From Streptomyces sp. NBC_01294 (GTDB lineage Bacteria; Actinomycetota; Actinomycetes; Streptomycetales; Streptomycetaceae): DNA of 64,000 nt. The position numbers and the translations under genes are program-made. The stretch lies in NCBI RefSeq assembly GCF_035917235.1, contig NZ_CP108423.1, positions 7,841,501-7,905,500 of the forward strand. Direction: 5' to 3'. Under the pieces are notes generated by a model. The model made no database searches. It was not told where the DNA came from and saw only the letters and a list, made by a program, of their open reading frames with translations. Below, in pieces: positions 1 to 8,249 of the stretch (within the stretch, counting starts at the first letter, position 1; every line of letters begins with the position of its first letter).

Positions 1-39
1 GGGTGCGGCTGGACAGATCGATGGCGGATGGGTCGTAGA

Positions 40-531
40 TCAGTCCTTCGCTTCGCGGACGTCCTTTCCCTGCTCGGCGAAGGCCTTGAAGTCCTGCATG
101 TGCTGTTGCGACTGCTTGCGGAAGGTGCCGGGCATCAGGAGCCCCACCAGCCGCATCAGCAAACCGCTGAACCGGTATTCGCTCTCGCTCACCCAGAGCG
201 TCGTCTCCGGGCCGGCTTCCGTCAGCCGGTCGCGCACGGCGCTCCACATGCCCTCGCCGACGATCTCGCGGTCGAAGTGAACGACGTGCCCTTTCGGGAT
301 CCCGCGCAGGTCTGCCGGTTCCCGGCGCGTGATGGTCTCGGTGCACTCGAACTTCTGCTTCCCCGTCTGCATCACGACCCGCGATTTGGTACCGACCTGC
401 CCGTGCACCCCACTCAGCGGCTCGTGCAGTACCAGACCCCGCAGCCACTTCGACATGTGTGCCGGGTCGGCGAGCAGCTGTACCACCCTCTCCCGCGGCA
501 GGGCGATCTCGATGGAAACGGTGTACTTCAT
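40..531 (-). CDS. SRPBCC (polyketide cyclase/START-like) family protein
   Basis: A 163-residue protein with the outline of the SRPBCC fold: an N-terminal strand-helix (YTVSIEIALPRERVVQLLA), the 'DPAHMSKWLRG' turn usual in this family, a run of beta strands, and a C-terminal helix (residues about 135-155) that would close the hydrophobic cavity. No membrane segment or signal peptide is seen, so it is probably a cytosolic small-ligand binding protein. The ATG at 531 is chosen because the conserved strand starts right there; an in-frame ATG lies 13 codons upstream at 570. Nothing adjacent shares its strand closely enough to suggest an operon, and the ligand cannot be inferred. Confidence 0.8.
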   Translation of the reverse strand: MKYTVSIEIALPRERVVQLLADPAHMSKWLRGLVLHEPLSGVHGQVGTKSRVVMQTGKQKFECTETITRREPADLRGIPKGHVVHFDREIVGEGMWSAVRDRLTEAGPETTLWVSESEYRFSGLLMRLVGLLMPGTFRKQSQQHMQDFKAFAEQGKDVREAKD

Positions 532-599
532 GGCGGAGTGCTCCGGGTTCCCGAGTGAAATGGCATGCACGTGCAGCCTCGCCTCATGTTATTCAGTCA

Positions 600-800
600 C
601 GTCATGTCAACGATTCCCCCGGTCCGCGTGGTCCTGGCGGATGTCGCCCTGTCAGCGGAGGGCGAGGGCACGCTGTGGCCGGCGATGACCTGCACGTTCA
701 TGCCGTGCCTCTTGGGCTTTCCTGAGCAGAGGGCCGGCCGTCGGCGATCCGGTCGATCGGCAGCCGGGTCCCGTCGAGGACCACGTACGCCTTGGCCGCG
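600..800 (-). pseudogene. IS5-type DDE transposase remnant
   Basis: On the minus strand, stretches typical of IS5-group DDE transposases appear in different frames: VVLDGTRLPIDRIADGRP (about 733-790), then GKPKRHGMNVQVIAG (about 679-722), and a final GIVD near 605-616 that fits the usual R-A-x-G-I-V-D stretch. The first D of the DDE triad lies in 'VLDGT'. The frames do not connect, both ends are missing, and no terminal inverted repeats are evident. This is a dead insertion-sequence fragment. The rest of 532-894 holds no gene I can support. Confidence 0.6.
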
Positions 801-894
801 GCCGCCCGCATCGCCCGTCCACCAGGAGCTTCCGTGTGTCTGGACGCCACCCCCAACGTCAACTGCCGTCGTGCTCAAGCAGGTTGGAAACAGC

Positions 895-2019
895 TCAATG
901 GCACTTCCCCTGCTTCAACGATGAGATGGGGGCGGCGGTCGACGCCACCCTCGGCGACTGAACCGCCTCCTGCACCCGGTCGCCGTGCGGGCGGCCGGTG
1001 CGGCGCAGGGCGGCCGGTGTGGTGCTGTACCAGCGGTGGACCGCCCGGCGCAGGGCGCGGGCGTCGGCGTAGTCGCTCCGGGCGGCTATCGCGTCGATGC
1101 TGAGGTCGGTGCTCCAGAGCAGCCGCGTGATGTGGTCCCGGCGCATGGTTTCGACCTCGTTGCTCCACGTGGTGCCGTGTTCGTCGAGGCGGCGCTGCAG
1201 GGTTCGCGTACTGACGGCCATGCGCCGCGCCACCGTGGACAGCGCGGGAGCGGTTCCGTTGTGGGCGGAGGCCAGGGCGGTACGGAACAGGTCCAGCCAG
1301 TTGTGCAGCGGGACCGCGGTGGCGAGCGTCTGCTCGGCGTGTCTGCGCAGTACGGTAGACAGGCCGGGCTGGGCGCGTGGTGTCGGGCCGGTCAGGTCGG
1401 AGGCGAGGAAGGTGATGGAGCTGACCGGGGCCTCGAACTCGATGGAGCTCGTACCGTAGAGCTCGATCAGGGCCTGGTGCCGGCGGGGTGCCTTGGCGGC
1501 CAGGGCGACGTGGACGGGAACGAGGCGCCGCTGTGCGGCTTCGCCGAGACGGCGCTGGTACAGGCCGAGCGCGCAGGCGCGGACGGCGCAGGCCGCCTCG
1601 TGGGCCAGATCGGCCTCGTTGATGTGGCTGATGGTGATCCGGTAGCCGTCCTCGGTGATCCGGAGGTTGTCCGTGCTGACGTCGACGACGGTGGCCAGGT
1701 AGGTCCCGGCGTCCCGGATCCCTTCGAGGGGGGTGGGCGCGGAGGTGATCAGGTAGTCCCAGACCCCGAGGGTGCCGATGGCCGACTGCTGTGTCAGCAG
1801 CTGGGCCACTTCGGTCCAGTGGGCGTGGACGGTCGCCAGTTCGGCGATGCGGATGCTCGTGAGCGCGGGGGGTCGGCACAGGTCGTCGTTGAGGTGCTCG
1901 GGCGCCATGCCCAGCAGGTGTGCGTATCCAGCCGCGGGTATGCCCAGCATACGTACGGCGTTGACGTTCAGCCGGGTGAGGGCGGAGGAGGTTGTTCCCT
2001 GATGTGCATGCGAGACCAC
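895..2019 (-). CDS. AraC family regulator with OruR/ArgR-type ligand-binding domain
   Basis: 374 residues. The C-terminal third (about 255-345) is an AraC DNA-binding domain with two helix-turn-helix units (LSTVARRMAVSTRTLQRRL and a second around SIDAIAARSDYADARALRRA); the N-terminal 190 residues fit the 'arabinose-binding type 2' sensor of OruR/ArgR-like regulators (GVWDYLITSAPT, YRITISHI). The start is a GTG at 2019 with no clear Shine-Dalgarno sequence, so the first codons are uncertain. It points away from the AlaRS-like gene at 2734, with a 700-bp structured intergenic region between them that could hold its operators. Its target is unknown. Confidence 0.85.
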   Translation of the reverse strand: MVSHAHQGTTSSALTRLNVNAVRMLGIPAAGYAHLLGMAPEHLNDDLCRPPALTSIRIAELATVHAHWTEVAQLLTQQSAIGTLGVWDYLITSAPTPLEGIRDAGTYLATVVDVSTDNLRITEDGYRITISHINEADLAHEAACAVRACALGLYQRRLGEAAQRRLVPVHVALAAKAPRRHQALIELYGTSSIEFEAPVSSITFLASDLTGPTPRAQPGLSTVLRRHAEQTLATAVPLHNWLDLFRTALASAHNGTAPALSTVARRMAVSTRTLQRRLDEHGTTWSNEVETMRRDHITRLLWSTDLSIDAIAARSDYADARALRRAVHRWYSTTPAALRRTGRPHGDRVQEAVQSPRVASTAAPISSLKQGKCH

Positions 2020-2227
2020 AGGGGTTGAGCATAGACCAGCACGAAATACCAGATGAGTGGCGGTGCTTGGGACCTCGTGTCCCCATCACGGCGTGGAGAG
2101 TCCCCTTGTGGCGCGTTGGGTCCCCTTGCTGGCGCGCGGTGCCATGGGCCGAGGCACCTTCTCGGCCATAACGTGGCCAGGTCGGTCGGGTTGGTACGGG
2201 TGTCTCGTGCGGGCGGGCCGTGCGATG

Positions 2228-2275
2228 TGTGTCAGACGTGTCAGACGTGTCAGACGTGTCAGTCGTGTCAGTCGT
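2228..2275. repeat. 9-bp tandem repeat (GTGTCAGAC-type)
   Basis: About five consecutive copies of GTGTCAGAC, the last ones drifting to GTGTCAGTC. The array sits in the AraC/AlaRS-like intergenic region. Iterated short sites can be repressor or activator binding sites, but slippage alone could also produce them. Confidence 0.75.
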
Positions 2276-2538
2276 GACCCCGGGAAACGGGGTCATCTCC
2301 GGCGCGGAGTGCGGAAGGTTCCCGCGGGAACGGACTCCCCCACGGGGGTGGGGGGCCCGCGATCCTGGGAGCGGGGTCACCTCCTGCACTCCGCGCACGT
2401 GAATCGGGTGGGTGACGGAGGGGATCCGGCGCCTCCTGCTGCCAGGCGGTACGGCAAGCGCTGCGTCGGGGCCGGGCAGGGCCTCACTGCCGGGAAAATC
2501 GTGTGCTTCGGCGGGCAGCGCCGCGTTATGGTCCCGCC

Positions 2539-2607
2539 ATGAACGTCATCGGCTTCCACACCACCGCGACCGCGCGAGCGACCAGCTCGCCGGTTGCCGC
2601 CGCCTGA
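2539..2607 (+). CDS. Possible short leader peptide upstream of AlaRS-like gene
   Basis: A 22-codon frame (begins MNVIGFHTTATARA, ends SSPVAAA) starts 7 bp after a TATGGT hexamer (2527-2532), the geometry of a leaderless actinobacterial transcript. There is no Shine-Dalgarno site and no good -35 box. It ends 126 bp before the AlaRS-like start. Its composition (5 Ala, 4 Thr) would suit alanine-sensitive attenuation of an alanyl-tRNA-synthetase relative, but this is conjecture and the frame may be chance. Confidence 0.25.
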   Translation: MNVIGFHTTATARATSSPVAAA

Positions 2608-2733
2608 CGTTCCCCTCTCCCCGGCGACCGGAAACGGTCCGTCGGTAGTGCCGTGGCACCCCTGCCCCGGTCGGATGACTGAACGGTCCCGTTCTCCGGT
2701 GCCTCCCCGCTGTGACGCGAAGGAGTCCACCTC

Positions 2734-3903
2734 ATGAGGACGGAAGACCTGATCAGCACGTTCGTCGAGTACTTCGAAGAGCGCGGCCATCGCCGGATCG
2801 GCGGCTCGACGCTGCTGCCACCGCCCGGCGACCCTGTCCTGTTCACCACCTCCGGCATGCACCCCCTCACTCCGTACCTGGAGGGCCGCCCCCATCCGCT
2901 GGGCAAGCGGCTGGTCAACGTACAGCGCTGTCTGCGCACCACGGACCTGGAGGAGGTCGGCGACGCCACCCACCTCACGGTCTTCGAGATGCTCGGCACC
3001 TGGTCGCTGGGCGACTACGACGGCCCGCTCAGTCTCGACTGGGCCTACGGGCTGCTGACCGAGGGACTGGGCATCGACCCCGGCCTGCTGCACGCCACCG
3101 CCTACGCCGGCGACGGCGGCCGGACCCGACCGGACACCGATTCCCTTCGGCTGTGGCAGGACCGCGGGGTCCCCGTCGAACTCACCGTGGAGGACAACTG
3201 GTGGTCCAACGGACCCGTCGGACCGTGCGGCCCCGACTCGGAGATCTTCCTCTGGAGCGGCGACGGCCCGCCCCGGTCGACACCCACCCGCGACGACCGC
3301 TGGGTGGAGGTGTGGAACCACGTGACGATGAGCCACCGCCGGCTCGACGACGGTTCCCTCGTGCCCCTTCCCCAGCGCAACGTCGACACCGGACTCGGCC
3401 TGGAACGGCTGGCCTCACTGCTCCAGGGCAAGTCGTCCGTGTTCGAGTGCGACGTCTTCGACCCCTGGCGCCGCCTCGTGCCGGCCCTGTGGCCCCTGGA
3501 CGAACGGTCCCTGCGTCTGGTCTGCGACCACCTGCGCTCGGCCGTCGTGGTGCTCGGCGACGGCGTGCGCCCGGCCGGCACCGGACGGGGCTACGTACTG
3601 CGCCGCCTGGTGCGGCGGGTGCTCACCGTGCTGTGGCGGGACGATCCCTCGCGAGGTGTCGAAGACCTGCCGGAGGAACTGGTCCAGCACACCCTGGACC
3701 ACTTCCGGCAGGACGTGCGCCCGGGCGACGTGCTGGGGATGCTGCTGGAGGAGGAGCGCCGGTTCCGTCGGCTCCTGGAGCGTGGTCGGACGGTCCTCGC
3801 CCGCCCCCGCTTCCAAGGCCCGCTGACCGAGGAGGACTTCCACTACCTCCACGACACCCATGGTCTGCCCCGCGACCTGATCACGAGCCTGCGGCACGAG
3901 TGA
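2734..3903 (+). CDS. Alanyl-tRNA synthetase-like protein without editing or C-Ala domains
   Basis: 389 residues that align by motif with the N-terminal half of AlaRS: motif 1 region with FTTSGMHPLTPYLEG, motif 2 (RLVNVQRCLRTTDLEEVG...FEMLGTWSLGDY), NWWSNGPVGPCGPDSEIF, motif 3 (VDTGLGLERLASLLQG), and the tRNA-recognition helices (VCDHLRSAVVVLGDGVRP, GRGYVLRRLVRRV). It ends just after the LHDTHGLPRDLI element, where a full AlaRS (about 870 residues) continues into editing and C-Ala domains. The end looks like a domain boundary and not a random break. AAGGAG lies upstream of the ATG. Such stand-alone cores can activate an amino acid for a tRNA or carrier; the P450 downstream makes a specialised pathway possible but unproven. 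Confidence 0.85.
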   Translation: MRTEDLISTFVEYFEERGHRRIGGSTLLPPPGDPVLFTTSGMHPLTPYLEGRPHPLGKRLVNVQRCLRTTDLEEVGDATHLTVFEMLGTWSLGDYDGPLSLDWAYGLLTEGLGIDPGLLHATAYAGDGGRTRPDTDSLRLWQDRGVPVELTVEDNWWSNGPVGPCGPDSEIFLWSGDGPPRSTPTRDDRWVEVWNHVTMSHRRLDDGSLVPLPQRNVDTGLGLERLASLLQGKSSVFECDVFDPWRRLVPALWPLDERSLRLVCDHLRSAVVVLGDGVRPAGTGRGYVLRRLVRRVLTVLWRDDPSRGVEDLPEELVQHTLDHFRQDVRPGDVLGMLLEEERRFRRLLERGRTVLARPRFQGPLTEEDFHYLHDTHGLPRDLITSLRHE

Positions 3904-3928
3904 CGACGGGGGCAAGCGCCGCGTCCCG

Positions 3929-4183
3929 TCAGGACACCGGACCGCTCCCGTCCCGCAGTCGTTCCGCGAACGCCCGCGCGGCGGCCAGGTCCCCGGTGTC
4001 CGGCCGCTGCCTGTTGATGCCGCCGACGCCCGAGCCGAACCCCACGAGGTCGGCGCCGGCCAGTTCCCCCAGGTCGACCTCCGCGGGGGCGACGACCTTC
4101 GCGCCCAGTACCGGGGCCATGGTGTCGGCGACGCGACGGGTATTGCCGTGCGACACGGAGACGCACACGATGACGGTCCTCAT
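3929..4183 (-). CDS. Flavodoxin-family protein with large internal deletion
   Basis: 84 residues. The N-terminus is a flavodoxin first strand and FMN-phosphate loop (RTVIVCVSVSHGNTRRVAD) followed by the second strand (ADLVGFGSG). It then jumps directly to a tail (GGINRQRPDTGDLAAARAFA) that in actinomycete flavodoxins sits about 100 residues later. The middle, including most FMN-isoalloxazine contacts, is absent while the frame is kept. It is probably a non-functional remnant, although it could be translated from the ATG at 4183. It converges with the AlaRS-like gene and is divergent from the P450, whose promoter would lie in 4184-4433. Confidence 0.65.
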   Translation of the reverse strand: MRTVIVCVSVSHGNTRRVADTMAPVLGAKVVAPAEVDLGELAGADLVGFGSGVGGINRQRPDTGDLAAARAFAERLRDGSGPVS

Positions 4184-4433
4184 CCTGACGATCCCTTCTC
4201 TCGCTTCCGAAGCGAGGACCGCGCAGCCGCCCCGGATGTGACGCCGCCCCCATGTGACCGCGGCCACATGCGCCGGGGGAGCGGCCGGCCGGCTGGCGGG
4301 CCCGGTGGCCGGTGCGGGGTGACCGCGGACGTGCGCGGACGCCGACGCGCAGGACCGGGAAACCTGCATTCATCACGATTCAGGCATATATCCTCACTTT
4401 CCGTAGCGAGGCTGACGTACTCCTGGAGGCATC

Positions 4434-5669
4434 ATGAGCGAGCGGCCGGTCCTTCTGCCCTACGCCGACCCGGCCTTCGTCGCGGACCCCTTCTCGCTGT
4501 ACCGGCGACTGCGCGAGGACGGCCCGGTGCGCCGGGTCGTCATCGCGGGCGGCCTGGACGCCTGGATCGTCACCCGTTACGAGGACGGTCTGGAGGCCCT
4601 GTCCGACCCGCGCCTCAGCAGTGACGTACGCGACGCCTCGGACACCCGGCTCCTGGCGCAGCTGCCCGACACGGAGCGCGAGTCGATGCTGAGCAACATG
4701 CTCCGCAGCGACCCGCCCGACCACACCCGCCTGCGCCGCCTGGTCTCCAAGGCGTTCACCGCGCGCAGGGTGGCCGAGATGCGGCCCCGGATCCAGTTCC
4801 TCACCGACCAGCTGCTGGACAAGGTCGTCCCGGCCGGCCGCGCCGATCTCGTCGCGGACTTCGCGCTGCCGCTCCCGGTCACGGTCATCAGCGAACTGCT
4901 CGGGGTGCCGGTGGACGACCGTCACGACTTCCAGCGCTGGACCGACCGCATGATCATGCGGGGCGCGGAGCCGCCGGACCCCGCCGTGGTGAACGAGGCG
5001 TGGCAGCACATGCGCGCCTACGTGACCGAGCTGATCCGGGCCAAACGGGCTCACCCCGGCGACGACCTGCTCAGCGGCCTCATCACCGCCCGGGACGAGG
5101 AACAGCGGCTCACCGAAGACGAGTTGATCGCCATGGTGTTCCTGCTGCTGGCCGCCGGCTACATCACCACGGTCAACCTGATCGCCGGCGGCATCGCCAT
5201 GCTGCTCGCCCACCCCGGCCAGCTCGACCTGCTGCGCGCCGACCCCGAACTGCCGGCGGGCGCGATCGAGGAGTTCCTCCGCTACGACGGCCCGGTCAGC
5301 CCCGGCATCGCCCGGTTCGCGCGCGAGGACGTCGAGATCGCGGGCGTGGCCATCCCGCGCGGCGCGACCGTACTGATCGCCTCGGCCATCGCCGACCGCG
5401 ACCCGGCACGGTTCCCCGACCCCGACCGCCTGGACGTCACCCGGCAGGACAACGCCCACCTCGCGTTCGGGCACGGCATCCACTACTGCCTGGGCGCCCC
5501 GCTGGCCCGGCTGGAGGGACACATCGCCATCGGCACCGCCCTGCGCCGCCTCCCCGGACTCGCTCTTGCCGTGGCTCCGGACGAGATCCGCTGGCGCCCG
5601 GGCGGCCTGCGCGGCCCCCTGAGCCTGCCGGTGACCTTCACCCCCGGCGGCCGGGACGCCAAGGGCTGA
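4434..5669 (+). CDS. Cytochrome P450 (CYP107-like)
   Basis: 411 residues, full length for a class I bacterial P450. Visible hallmarks are the substrate-loop DPPDHTRLRRLVSKAFT (C helix), the I-helix LLLAAGYITTVNL with the AG-x-x-T oxygen-activation motif, an ExxR-type segment AIEEFLRYDGP, and the haem loop FGHGIHYCLGAPLAR with the cysteine thiolate. It would need ferredoxin and ferredoxin reductase; neither is encoded beside it. GGAGG lies 6 bp before the ATG. The style resembles CYP107 macrolide/polyketide hydroxylases, but no biosynthetic cluster is seen here, so the substrate is unknown. Confidence 0.95.
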   Translation: MSERPVLLPYADPAFVADPFSLYRRLREDGPVRRVVIAGGLDAWIVTRYEDGLEALSDPRLSSDVRDASDTRLLAQLPDTERESMLSNMLRSDPPDHTRLRRLVSKAFTARRVAEMRPRIQFLTDQLLDKVVPAGRADLVADFALPLPVTVISELLGVPVDDRHDFQRWTDRMIMRGAEPPDPAVVNEAWQHMRAYVTELIRAKRAHPGDDLLSGLITARDEEQRLTEDELIAMVFLLLAAGYITTVNLIAGGIAMLLAHPGQLDLLRADPELPAGAIEEFLRYDGPVSPGIARFAREDVEIAGVAIPRGATVLIASAIADRDPARFPDPDRLDVTRQDNAHLAFGHGIHYCLGAPLARLEGHIAIGTALRRLPGLALAVAPDEIRWRPGGLRGPLSLPVTFTPGGRDAKG

Positions 5670-5980
5670 CGCGGTCCCCAACGCCAGGTTCCACGGTCGC
5701 CCCCCGAACGACCAACAGCTGGGGCGGAGCGCATGGGAGTTCCGCACCGCGGTGGCTCGGCTCGTCTCGGGGGAGACGGAAACGAGGGCGCAGTCCGAGG
5801 TCGAACCGACCGCCGCGTACTCCTTCAGCTCCGGTCCCGGGAACTGGATGACGGACTCGTATGCTCCGAACTCACCGCATGCCCTGCCCGGTGAAGCGGG
5901 ACCGTCCCGAATGCCTCGACGCCACAGGTGGCGTGCGGTGCGGCACCACGGTGCGCGCCCGGGCCGCCGGGCCCCTCGGC
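5670..5980. other. Intergenic region between P450 and truncated DUF4132-like gene
   Basis: No gene I can support. A minus-strand stretch around 5700-5870 can be read without stops for about 60 codons (contains FPGPELKEYAAVGST), but it has no convincing start or recognised family. Confidence 0.5.
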
Positions 5981-7111
5981 TCACCCGGACGGTACCGTCG
6001 CCGGCCGCAGGCGGATCCTGGTCGCGGACGGGAGCGCGGTGGGTTCCGCGGCCGGGTCCAGGGGGTGGTGGGCGGGGTCGCCGGGGAGTTGGTACTCCCA
6101 GGCCAGCGAGCGCGTCACCACGCCGGTGACGGGGTGGTCCCGGTAGTAGTGGACCCAGTCCGGCCAGCTCAGGGTCCGGGCCTCGGCGGCCTGCGCGCCG
6201 AGCCGCCGGCGCTCCTCCGCCACGGTCTCCTCGATCCGCTTCGCGGTGCGCTGGACCAGGGTGATGCTGTCGGCCCGCATCGGGGTCTTGTAGCCGTTCG
6301 GGCAGCGGAAGGGGGCCGTGGTGCGGGTGACCCGGTCCCCATCGGTCCACTCGACGGTGACCCGGCCGTTGTCCTCCAGGGTGATCACCGCGTCGATCGA
6401 GGCGTTCCACCACAGTGCGCCGCGCCCGATCCAGCCGATCGTCAGCGTCCGGTCGGGTTCCAGGCCGTGGCGGGACACGGTGCGTTCGGCCCGTTCGTGC
6501 GAGGGTACCCCGAGGCGGGCCGCGGCCCGCTTCACGGACTTCACCAGGACGCCATGCGGATGCATCGAGGTGGTGACCTGGTAGTGCAGGGTCCACAGCG
6601 CCTCCATGGCGCCGGGGCCGGGCAGATCGCCGAGGGCGGTGAACGCGGCGCCGGCGATGCCGTGGTCCACGCGGTAGTAGGTGTCCATGGCCTGCGCGTT
6701 CTTGCGCGCGACGAGGGCGAGGGCGGCGCTCAGTCCGTCGGTGTCCTCGCGCAGCCAGCCGGCGGCGAGGAGGAAGCCGATCGCCAGGCTGCGGGCCCGG
6801 GAGGGCGGCTTGACCTGCCCGAGGTCGCGGATCACCGCGTCGGGGTCGCTCATGTTGTGGAAGGACCCGTCCCGGGCCAGTTCGCGCACCGCGTAGCGCA
6901 CCAGTTCAGCGGCGCCGTCCGCCTTGAGCAGTGCCTTCGCCCGCCGCTTCCACACCGCGTCGACCTTGTAGCGCCAGTTCCAGAACGCATCGGCCGTCGC
7001 GAGGTGCAGCAGCAGTTCGGTCAGGTCGGGCGACAGGCCGGTGAGCCGTTCGCGGGTGCGGCCGCTCCAGTCGTTGCCGGGTTCGAACAGGTTCGTCACA
7101 AGATCGTTCAT
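5981..7111 (-). pseudogene. DUF4132-like helical protein, C-terminally truncated
   Basis: 376 residues from ATG 7111 (AGGA upstream). The N-terminal part is helical (LTGLSPDLTELLLHLATADA, then several amphipathic helices to about residue 200). The last 120 residues resemble the start of the DUF4132 region: YKTPMRADSITLVQRTAKRI, then SWPDWVHYYRDHPVTGVVTR. Proteins of this family normally continue for several hundred residues after this point, yet this one stops within a few residues of RIRLRPATVPSG. I infer a truncated gene; a natural short variant is possible. Its 5' neighbour is the kinase fragment, divergently oriented. Confidence 0.55.
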
Positions 7112-7235
7112 ACGGTCATCCTGCGGCACGCCGCTGACAGCGCCGGGAGCCGGCTCCGCCCAGGTGAGACGAGCGGGGCGGCCCGCCCGCAATCGGCTTG
7201 TCAACTCCCTTGTACGGCACGCAAGGTAGGTGGCC

Positions 7236-7530
7236 ATGACCGTGGGGAGCTGGAAGCGCGGCGATGTCGTCCTCGGGCTGTACGAGGTGCTCGACGTGCT
7301 CGACGGCGGCGGCATGGGGCTGGTGTACCGGGTCCGGCACCGCGAGTGGAACACGGATCTCGCGATCAAGGTGCCGCGTTCGGAGCCGGCCGCCACGGCC
7401 GCGCAGCGCGCCCGCTTCGAGGGCGAGGCGGCACCTGGGTCGGGCTCGGCCTGCATCCGAACGTGGTCAACTGCCTGTACGTGCGCCGGGTCGAGGATCA
7501 CCCGCGCGTGTTCGCCGAGTGGGTCGACGA
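7236..7530 (+). pseudogene. Serine/threonine protein kinase fragment (N-lobe), frameshifted
   Basis: From ATG 7236 (AGGTAGG upstream) the frame reads like the N-lobe of a Hanks-type kinase: VLGLYEVLDVLDGGGMGLVYRV (glycine loop), then DLAIKVPRS with the ATP-binding lysine. Near 7430 the frame is lost; one base over, the sequence continues as TWVGLGLHPNVVNCLYVRR and PRVFAEWV, the usual next segments. After about 7530 kinase similarity stops and antisense DUF7019 sequence begins. No HRD, DFG or C-lobe exists, so this is a dead fragment. Confidence 0.75.
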
Positions 7531-8002
7531 GGGCCTCGGGGTCGGCGGCCGCGTCCTGCGGGGCGAGCGCCGCCAGTCGGTCGAGCAGGACGGGCGGGAG
7601 CGAGGCGCTCAGCAGGCTCTGCTCGGGCGGGGCCGCCGCCACGGTACCGAGGAGGTGTCCGGCGGAGCCGCCCAGCCCGACGACGGTGTGCTCGCTGCGG
7701 CCGCCGAAGTGGACGGTGCCGCCGTCGCCGATCGCGCCCCACTGCATCGGCAGGACCCCGTGGACGTACTGCCCCGGCTCGTCCACGTGCCCGAGGTCGG
7801 CGTGATCCTCCAGGTGACGCGGTACGCGCTCCAGCCGGGCGACGCGGTCGGCCCCGGGAGCCTCGATGCTCCGCTTCGCGCCCGCCACGGTCAGCCCGAG
7901 GCTCAGCTCCGTGACCCGCTTGCGCCCCCATGCCGGATCGATCTGCGACAGCAGCATGTCGACCTTGGCGTCACTGATGTACAGGTAATAGCGGACCGAC
8001 AT
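7530..8002 (-). pseudogene. DUF7019-family protein, 3' part lost
   Basis: From ATG 8002 the minus strand encodes a typical start of this Streptomyces family: MSVRYYLYISDAKVDMLLSQ, then KRSIEAPGADRVARLERV, GQYVHGVLPMQWG and TVHFGGRSEHTVVGLGGSA. About residue 155 it runs into antisense of the kinase fragment; the frame stays open to 5981 only by chance. The normal family length is about 210-230 residues. Two opposing genes have thus been joined through their 3' halves. Function of the family is not known to me. Confidence 0.7.
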
Positions 8003-8081
8003 TCCCGCTGTCTCCCCTGCGCGGCACGAGCCTGGCCATGGTACCCACCAACTCCCGCCCATGGCCGAACGATCCGGCCAA

Positions 8082-8111
8082 CCGCCCGCGGCTGCCGGGA
8101 GCCGCGGGCGG
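8082..8111. terminator. Hairpin downstream of the antiporter gene
   Basis: Perfect 12-bp stem CCGCCCGCGGCT/AGCCGCGGGCGG with a 6-nt loop, no T-run. It lies about 140 bp past the stop codon of the minus-strand antiporter and could end that transcript. Confidence 0.5.
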
Positions 8112-8249
8112 CACCGCTCAGCGCTCGTCGTGGGTGCCGACCGCAGCGCCGGCGAAGGAGGAGGCGGCTGAGCCCCGCTGAGGAGCCCCCAAGGTCAACG
8201 ACGGGCCGACTGTCCCGAACATGCCGAATCCGCGCCGAGTGGCGCCGCG

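Larger units (their letters stand above)
2020..2733. other. Long structured intergenic region
   Basis: No conserved protein is supported here. The region contains a 9-bp tandem repeat (2228-2275), a hairpin TGACCCCG/CGGGGTCA (2275-2282/2288-2295), a perfect palindrome GTTCCCGCGGGAAC (2318-2331), a distant inverted pair GCGCGGAGTGC/GCACTCCGCGC (2302-2312/2386-2396), and a 22-codon open frame at 2539. It separates the divergent AraC and AlaRS-like genes. Confidence 0.6.

Noticed and set aside
2228..2275. CRISPR array
   Set aside because: Repeat unit is only 9 bp with no spacers, and no cas genes are present; no other array is seen in the window.
875..2398. Longer minus-strand frame covering the AraC gene
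   Set aside because: It is in a different frame from the conserved AraC sequence and has Arg/Pro/His-rich composition.
4380..6596. Minus-strand 738-codon open frame opposite the P450 and beyond
   Set aside because: It is antisense to a clear P450 and changes character at gene borders; an artefact of high-GC sequence.
5981..8062. Single 693-codon minus-strand protein
   Set aside because: The frame joins a DUF7019 start, antisense kinase sequence and a DUF4132-like gene; the middle is not a protein of any family and the DUF4132-like part has its own start and RBS.
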